This document shows, one piece after another, positions 1 to 6,700 of a DNA stretch of 7,411 bases. The position numbers and the translations under genes are program-made. The DNA is from PFJX01 sp964440155. GTDB taxonomy: Bacteria; Pseudomonadota; Gammaproteobacteria; Burkholderiales; Thiobacillaceae. A model generated the notes under the pieces. It made no database searches and had not been told where the DNA came from. It worked only from the letters and a program-made list of their open reading frames with translations. The stretch spans positions 1 through 7,411 of the forward strand of contig CAYTRH010000141.1 in NCBI GenBank assembly GCA_964440155.1, given 5' to 3'. Position 1 is the stretch's first letter. Every line of letters starts with the position of its first letter.

Positions 1-2
1 CC

Positions 3-59
3 TGGCGGGCGGTCAACGACCGCCTGCGCCGAGCCGCGCGCGCTTCGGCCGGCGGCTGA
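3..59 (+). CDS. C-terminal end of an unidentified protein (partial, cut by window edge)
   Basis: Frame 3 is open from the window edge and reads WRAVNDRLRRAARASAGG before a TGA at 57-59. The Arg/Ala-rich composition and VNDRL helix-like pattern are typical of a protein tail in a GC-rich genome. Only 18 codons are visible, so neither family nor function can be assigned. Its TGA lies 65 bases before the psiE-like ATG, close enough for a shared transcript, although nothing proves one. In GC-rich DNA a frame this short can be open by chance, and the other two forward frames are also open here, so the call rests mainly on the well-placed stop just before an intergenic gap. Confidence 0.35.
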   Translation, partial: WRAVNDRLRRAARASAGG

Positions 60-111
60 CTGCCGCGCCGCCCCAAACACGGCCACCTGCGTTAGCATCG
101 CGCCATCGAGC

Positions 112-119
112 GAGGAGAG
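112..119 (+). promoter_or_regulatory. Ribosome binding site of the psiE-like gene
   Basis: A GAGGAGAG purine run containing AGGAG lies 5-7 bases before the ATG at 125. This is near-consensus Shine-Dalgarno spacing and fixes the start. No convincing -35/-10 pair and no tandem Pho-box-like CTGTCAT repeats were seen between 60 and 111. Confidence 0.75.
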
Positions 120-124
120 CGACG

Positions 125-523
125 ATGCGGCAGAACAAGTACACCGATCAGGCCCAGACGGTCCTGGGATTCATCGAATTTCTCGGCCTGGCGGTGATCA
201 CCGTGGCCACCGTGATCGCCGGCATCATCGAAGTCAACGTCATGATCGACGCGCGCAACGTGACGCTGGCCGACCTGCTGCTGATGTTCCTGTACCTGGA
301 AATCCTGGCCATGGTCAGCGTCTACTTCTCGTCCGGCAAACTGCCGGTACGTTTCCCCATCTACATCGCCATCGTCGCGCTGGCGCGCTATCTGGTGCTG
401 GACATCAAGAATCTGGACCACTGGCACATGATCGGCGTGTCCACGTCGATCCTGTTGCTGACCCTGGCGGTGCTGGCCATCCGCTACGGGCACATCCGGT
501 ATTCGTATGGGGACAAGGAGTAG
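125..523 (+). CDS. Phosphate-starvation-inducible PsiE family membrane protein
   Basis: This 132-residue protein closely matches the usual length of PsiE (about 136 residues in Escherichia coli). Four hydrophobic segments are visible at about residues 13-35, 47-68, 75-92 and 103-121, so it should be a small inner-membrane protein with no signal peptide and no soluble domain. The most family-like stretch is residues 54-93, with a MFLYLE segment, a short YFSSGKLPVRFPIYIAI loop-helix and an ARYLVLD motif, all resembling PsiE as I recall it. The molecular function of PsiE is unknown; the name comes from phosphate-regulated expression in E. coli. No Pho box is evident here, so phosphate control cannot be assumed. 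The start is set by a strong ribosome binding site, and the gene ends at TAG 521-523. It appears to be ordinary chromosomal cargo with no obvious functional tie to the giant gene downstream. Confidence 0.85.
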   Translation: MRQNKYTDQAQTVLGFIEFLGLAVITVATVIAGIIEVNVMIDARNVTLADLLLMFLYLEILAMVSVYFSSGKLPVRFPIYIAIVALARYLVLDIKNLDHWHMIGVSTSILLLTLAVLAIRYGHIRYSYGDKE

Positions 524-637
524 CTTGGTTCCTGAGCGGGCGCCACCCACGCCGCCTACCTGGCAGCAGACACAAGTCGATCACACGGCAATCGCCATCG
601 ACCATCCGGAACAGGATTACTCGGCCGTCATCGGTTA

Positions 638-666
638 TTGACCGCAACCTCCACTGTGACAACATG
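638..666 (+). promoter_or_regulatory. Weak sigma-70-like promoter candidate before the giant gene
   Basis: TTGACC at 638-643 matches five of six bases of the -35 consensus. The only -10 candidates at suitable spacing, CAACAT (660-665, 16-base spacer) or AACATG (661-666, 17-base spacer), are poor. A CGGT-tattg-ACCG inverted repeat at 632-644 overlaps the -35 and could be incidental. Transcription from here would give a leader of about 75-80 bases before the ATG at 750. The rest of 524-749 shows no terminator, RNA gene or convincing ORF. Confidence 0.25.
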
Positions 667-736
667 CCGACCTGACGCCAGTGTCGTCGGAATGGCCCAT
701 CGGTGCCGTCGATGCCGGCGATATTCTGGCTCAAAC

Positions 737-741
737 AGGGA
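737..741 (+). promoter_or_regulatory. Ribosome binding site deciding the start of the giant gene
   Basis: AGGGA at 737-741 sits 8 bases before the ATG at 750. The in-frame GTG at 681 has no purine-rich sequence at the right distance, and the 23 residues between the two starts have no obvious domain character. The ATG at 750 is therefore preferred. Confidence 0.6.
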
Positions 742-749
742 CCGGCACC

Positions 750-3700
750 ATGAACGACACAGGTTCGCTTGAAGCATCGGAGCGCAGGACATCGGACCTG
801 CGCATTGCCCCCGCCTTCTGCGCGAAGCTTAACCTTGCAGATTTTCAGAATGCCGTTCCGATACTCCGGGAGCTGAGTGTCGTCAACGATACGACCGAGA
901 ACCTGGCTGAGCTCGACCTGAGCATCGAATCGACGCCGGCTTTCCTGAAGACCAAGCATTGGTACATCGACATAATCAGTGCCGGTCAGCACTGCCATAT
1001 CGCGGATCTGGATGTTCAACTCGATGGCGCCCAGTTGGCTCGGCTGACCGAAGCCGAGACGGCAACCGTTTCTTGGACATTGCGCCGTCGTGATCAAAAT
1101 GGCGATGCGCTGGCAAGACTCGAACAAACCGTCGAACTTCTGCCTCGCAACCAATGGGGGGGCATATCTCACCTGCCCGACATGGTTGCGGCTTTCGTCC
1201 AGCCCAATGAGCCTGCCGTCGAGCGGTTACTGAAGCAGACGGCCGAGGTGTTGCGCAAGAACGGCAAGAATCCGGCATTGGATGGTTACAAGGGCGGTTC
1301 GAAAAGGGCCTGGGAACTGACTTCCGGTATCTGGAGTGCGGTGGCGGCGATGGGCCTGGACTATGCGTTGCCCCCCGCGAGCTTCGAGCATGCCGGCCAG
1401 AAAGTGCGTGGGCCTGAACAAATTGTCGAATCCGGCTTGGCAACGTGCCTCGATCTTGCCTTGTTCTTCTGCTCGGCCATCGAACAGGCCGGGCTGAATC
1501 CGCTGCTGGTCTTCACCCGGGGACATGCCTTTGCCGGTGTGTGGCTCAAGAGTGAAGAATTTTCCACCTCGGTGGTGGATGACATCACGGCCTTGCGCAA
1601 GCGAGTCAAGCTCAGGGAACTGGTGCTTTTCGAGACCACCGTCGCCACCCACCGGCCGGCGCCTACGTTCTCTCACGCCGTGGAACTTGGCGCGAGACAC
1701 GTCGCGGAGGAAAACGAAGAAGCCTTTGAATTGGCGGTGGACATCCGTCGGGCACGACTGCAACGGATCAAACCCCTGGCCAGCGCCGAGGTGCACGGGA
1801 CGACAGCCCCAGTCGAGACACCGCCAGTTGTGGAACCGGCCTTCGACGAAGCTCCTGATCTACCTGACGATGATGCCGCCGCCGAACCGGATCCCGCCAC
1901 ACTGAATCCCAAGGACCGATTGGCACGTTGGCAGCGCAAATTGCTGGACCTGTCCTTGCGCAATAACCTGCTGAATTTTCGCAGCGGGAAAAAGGCCATC
2001 AAGGTCGAGGCACCGGACCCCGGCGCTTTGGAAGACCGGCTTTCGGACGGTCAGGCTCTGCGCCTGCTCGCCAGGCCAGCCCTCATGGACGGCGCCGATC
2101 CACGGAATCAGGCGATCCATGAAGGCCGCGAACGAGAAGACCTGCGCCGGGAACATGCTCGCGATGCCTTGAGTCGGCGCGAGGTGTTCGTGGACCTGCC
2201 CCAAGATGAACTGGATGCCCGGTTGGTGGAGCTGTTCCGCGCCGCGCGGTCCACATTGCAGGAAGGGGGTGCGAATACCCTGTTTCTCGCCATCGGCTTT
2301 CTTTCCTGGACCCGGGAAGACAAGGCGGGGGCACGCTATCGCGCACCGCTGATCCTTGTTCCGGTGAATCTGAACCGCCGCAGCGTGCGTTCCGGCTTCA
2401 CCCTGACCCTTCATGACGATGAGCCCCGCTTCAATCCGACTCTGATCGAGATGCTGCGTCAGGATTTCAAGCTGAACCTGGGTGTGGCCGATGGGGAACT
2501 ACCCAAGGACGATGCCGGCCTGGACGTGGCCGGTATCTGGAAAACAGTCTCCCACGCAATCAAGGACATCAAGGGATGGGAGGTGACGGAAGACGTGGTA
2601 CTGGCCATGTTCTCCTTTGCCAAGTACCTCATGTGGAAGGATTTGACCGAACGTACTGATCAATTGCGCCAAAACCCGGTGGTACGTCACCTGATCGACT
2701 CGCCACGTGAGAACTATCCATCCGGAATCGATTTCCCGAATGTGAAATGGCTCGACCAGGATTTGCCTCCCGAACGGACCTTCTGTCCCCTGCCCGCCGA
2801 TTCCTCCCAGCTCTCCGCCGTCATGGCCGCCGCTCGCGGCAAGGATTTCGTCCTCGTGGGACCGCCCGGCACAGGCAAGAGCCAGACCATCGCCAACCTC
2901 ATCGCCCAATGCCTCGCGGAAGACAAGAGGGTGCTGTTCGTCTCGGAGAAGATCGCAGCCCTCGATGTGGTCTACCGCCGCCTTCGTGAAGTCGGTCTGG
3001 GCGAATTCTGTCTGGAACTGCATTCCAATAAGGCCAGGAAACTGGATGTGCTCGCCCAGCTCCAGCAGGCCTGGGAAGCGAAGGGCGTGGTAGATGCGGA
3101 CTCTTGGCGCGCCGAAGCGCAGCGTTTGCGGAACCTGCGCGACCAACTCAACGGCTATGTCGAGCGTTTGCATCTTCGCCATGGCAATGGAATGACCATT
3201 TTCGAAGCGATCGGGCGGGTCGTCGACGGCGAGGATATCCCCCCTTTGGGACTTTCCTGGAGTGGGCCGAATATCCATGAGCTGCCAGCCATGGAAACGC
3301 TCCGCGAGGTGGCTGATCGGCTGGAGGTCAACTCCCAGGCCGTGGGACGGGACGCCCTGCTGTCGCATCCCCTCGCCGTCGTCGGCCATCGGGATTGGTC
3401 CCCAACCTGGCAACAAACGCTGATCGAGACCGCCAGAAAGCTGATTTCCGCCGCGCGGACCGTGGCTCAGGCCGGCACGCACTTTTCCGAGGCGGTCGGG
3501 TTGCCGGAGATGTCGCTAAACCGTCATGTCCGTGGCGCCCTGGCCATCTTGGCCAGAACCCTGCCCCAGACAGCCGGGCGGGATTGGAGTTTCGTCTTGC
3601 GGCCCGACGCGAAGACGTTGGTTGACCGCTTGCAAGAAGCCATGGCCTTGTTGGCTGAACATCAAAGCCACAGTGCAGCCCTGTCACCACCCTGGCCCGA

Positions 3701-6700
3701 TTCGGTGATCAGCGCCTGTAAACAAGGGTTGCAGTTACTAAAGAGCCGGCAGGATACCCATGCCCAGCTGGGCCAACCCTGGCCAAAGAATACGGTCCTG
3801 GAATTCAAGAAGGGTTTGGCGCTGCTGGACAGCATCAATCAAGCGATGAAACAGCTATCCGTCAGCTACGGCGAGCAGGTCGAGCAGTTGAACGTGGCCC
3901 AGCTCCAACGCGAGTGGGGCAAGGCCGAAAAAGCCATGTGGCCCCTCTCCTGGTTGGCAAAGCGAAGAATCAGCAAGGCACTCGACGCCGTTGTGACCGG
4001 AGAGGGTGAGCCCGATGTCGCCAGGGACCTGCGCACCTGGGTCGAAATCCGGGCCTTGCGTTCTCAGGTTGTGGCCCTGGACCTGGGTGCTGAGACCGAC
4101 GGAATCTGGGCCGGATTGAAGACCAAAGCGGATTTGGCTCAATGTGCCCTGCGCTTCCAATTGGCGCTCAGCGCCGCGAGAAACGAACAGTCGTGGGAAG
4201 ACACCGGGTTCGAACCGATTGCGGAGGGCCGTTGTGGGGAGCGGCTTGCGAATGAGTTGAAGCGGCTGCGGACACTCCGAGAACTGGATAGTCAGTTGGC
4301 GGCGCTGGAACACCTCGGTCCGGCCACCGAATCGCTGTGGGCGGGGCGCGGCACACGCACCGAATCCCTGTTGGCGGCGCTGCGTTTCCAGGAGGCCATG
4401 CAAGCCCTGCGGGAGTCCGGTTCGCTCAGCGATGAGCACAACGCCGTGTCAGCAGGGGAGTGTGGTACGACCATGGCTGCGGATTTCCACCACCTGCGCC
4501 AGCGGGCACTGGTCGAACGGCGTCTTTCCGCCTACGACGACCTATCCAGACTCACGGCCGGGCTATGGGCGGGTCTGCGGACCCGGACAAGTGAAGTGGG
4601 GAAGGCCCTGAAATTTCAGTCCTCCATTGCCGCCGTGGTTTCGAACCTCGCCAGCACGCCGGAAGCCATCGGGACGATCAAGGGTGCACTGGACCGGCTC
4701 ATCGGTGCCGGCAATGCCCTGTTGGAGCCGGGTGGCCCTATCGCGGCGGCTGGCGATGCCTATCTCCAGGCCTGGGCAGCCCTGCAACCCACCATAAACC
4801 GGTTGGCATCGGCGGGCGGGTTCCCGGATGCGGCCAGGACCCGGTTCGGCGAGCAGCCCCTCGACGAACTGGTCCAGCACTGCGAGGCCATCATCCAATC
4901 CGAAAACCGGCTGCATGCCTGGTGTGCCTGGCGCAAGGTCTGTGGCGAGGCCATGGTTCTCGGCCTGGGCAATCTGGTTTCCGCCATCGAGCATGGTTCG
5001 GTGGCTCAGGGCAAGGTACGCCGGGCGTTCGAGACCGATTACAGCCGCTGGTGGCTCAATGCCGTGGTGGATGAGGAACAGGCCATCCGGACCTTCGTAT
5101 CGGCCGAGCACGAAAAGCGCATCAGCGATTTCCGGGCACTGGACGAGCGTTTTACCGCGCTGACCCGGGATTGGATCAGAGCGCGTCTCTGTGCCGAAAT
5201 GCCGAGCCAGGACAATGTCACCCGCAACTCGGAATGGGGCACCCTGCGCCATGAAATGAACAAGAAGAAGCGCCACATGCCCTTGCGCGAACTGATGGCT
5301 GGCATCCCCACCGCGCTAACCAAGCTGACCCCTTGCCTGCTCATGAGCCCCCTGTCCATCGCCCAATACCTGGCCGCCGACGCGACCAGCTTCGATGTGG
5401 TGGTTTTCGACGAAGCCTCCCAAATCCCGGTATGGGATGCCGTGGGCGCCATCGCGCGGGGCAAACAGGTGGTCATGGTGGGGGATCCCAAGCAACTGCC
5501 ACCCACCAATTTCTTCGATCGGGCCGAATCCGACCTGGACGACGAAGACGTGGAAGGCGATCTGGAGAGCATCCTCGACGAATGCCTGGGCGCCAGCCTG
5601 CCCACCATGAATCTGGCCTGGCATTACCGCAGCCGCAACGAAAGCCTGATTGCCTTCTCCAACCATCGTTACTACGGTGGCTTGCTGGTCACATTCCCGT
5701 CCCCCGTCACCGAAGATCGGGCCGTGAGCTTCCACCCCGTCAGTGGCACCTATGAAAAAGGCGGCGCCCGCATCAACAAGGCCGAGGCCAAAGCCCTGGT
5801 CACCGATCTGGTCGGCCGCCTCAAGTCGCCGGGTTTCCGCGAGTCCAAGCTCACCATCGGCGTGGTTACCTTCAACACCGAACAGCAGGGGCTCATCGAA
5901 GACCTGCTGGATGAAGAGCGGCGCAAGGATCCATCCATCGAACCCTGGTTCTCGGAAGCAGAATTGGAGCCCGTGTTCGTCAAGAACCTGGAAAGCGTTC
6001 AAGGCGACGAGCGCGACATCATGTACTTCTCCATCACCTACGGCCCGGATTTGCACGGTGCGGTCTCCATGAACTTCGGCCCCATGAACCGGGCCGGCGG
6101 TGAGCGCCGACTGAACGTCGCGATTACCCGCGCCCGTCATGAACTGCGCGTGTTCTCAAGCCTCAAGGCCGAGCAGATGGACCTGACGCGTACCCAGGCT
6201 GAAGGTGTGCGAGACCTCAAGCTGTTCCTCGAATTCGCTGAACGCGGCACCCGCGCCTTAGCCGAGGCTCATTCCGGCAGCCGGGGCGGTTTCGACAGCC
6301 CATTCGAAGCAGCCGTCGCCGCCGCCCTGGCCCGGAAGGGTTGGCAACTACACACCCAGGTCGGCGCATCGGCCTTCCGCATCGACTTGGCCGTCGTCCA
6401 TCCCGATGCAAAAGGCGTCTACCTGAGCGGCATCGAATGCGACGGTGCCACCTACCACCGCTCGGCAACCGCCCGCGACCGCGACAAGCTGCGGGAACAG
6501 GTGCTGCGTGGCCTGGGCTGGGACATCCTGCGGGTCTGGTCGACGGACTGGTGGATCGATGCCGCCGGCACTTTGGATAAGCTGGACGGCAAACTGCGGG
6601 CATTGCTGGAAGCCAGCCGGGCAAAGCGCGCGGAAGCTGCGGAGAAGGAGGTGGCACGCCAGAAAGCGGAAGAAGCCAATGCCAAGGCCATGGCGGACGA

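Larger units (their letters stand above)
2787..6194 (+). other. Domain: superfamily 1 (Upf1-like, COG1112) helicase core with very large insert (residues 680-1815)
   Basis: A Q-motif-like DSSQLSAV precedes Walker A GPPGTGKS (704-711, Lys710), followed by motif Ia around LFVSEKIAALDVV. The chain then leaves the RecA-like fold for about 720 residues of largely alpha-helical, Leu/Ala/Gln-rich sequence. It re-enters at EMNKKKRHMPLRELM and CLLMSPLSIAQYL before motif II DEASQ (1554-1558) and motif III GDPKQLPPT (1578-1586). RecA domain 2 holds motif IV WHYRS (1624-1628), motif V ESVQGDERD (1748-1756) and motif VI RRLNVAITRAR (1786-1796). The motif set is that of SF1B 5'-to-3' enzymes such as Upf1, so this polarity is expected; substrate choice (DNA or RNA) is open. 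Confidence 0.9.

Noticed and set aside
60..124. Pho box upstream of the psiE-like gene
   Set aside because: No tandem CTGTCAT-like repeats are present, so phosphate control cannot be supported from the sequence.
681..749. GTG-initiated N-terminal extension of the giant protein
   Set aside because: No Shine-Dalgarno sequence precedes it and the 23 residues lack structure-like pattern; the ATG at 750 has a well-spaced AGGGA.
405..1172. Minus-strand open frame of 255 codons spanning the psiE-like gene end, the intergenic gap and the giant gene start
   Set aside because: It overlaps two well-supported genes, has no ribosome binding site seen, and its translation has no domain-like pattern.
2499..3482. 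Minus-strand open frame of 327 codons opposite the Walker A region
   Set aside because: It lies antisense to DUF4011 and Walker A sequence that is clearly real; long antisense frames are common in high-GC genes.
5316..6140. Long open frame on the minus strand (274 codons) opposite the helicase C-terminal half
   Set aside because: It is antisense to conserved helicase motifs II to VI, has no recognisable domain, and is Gly/Val/Asp-rich as expected from the complement of GC-rich coding DNA.
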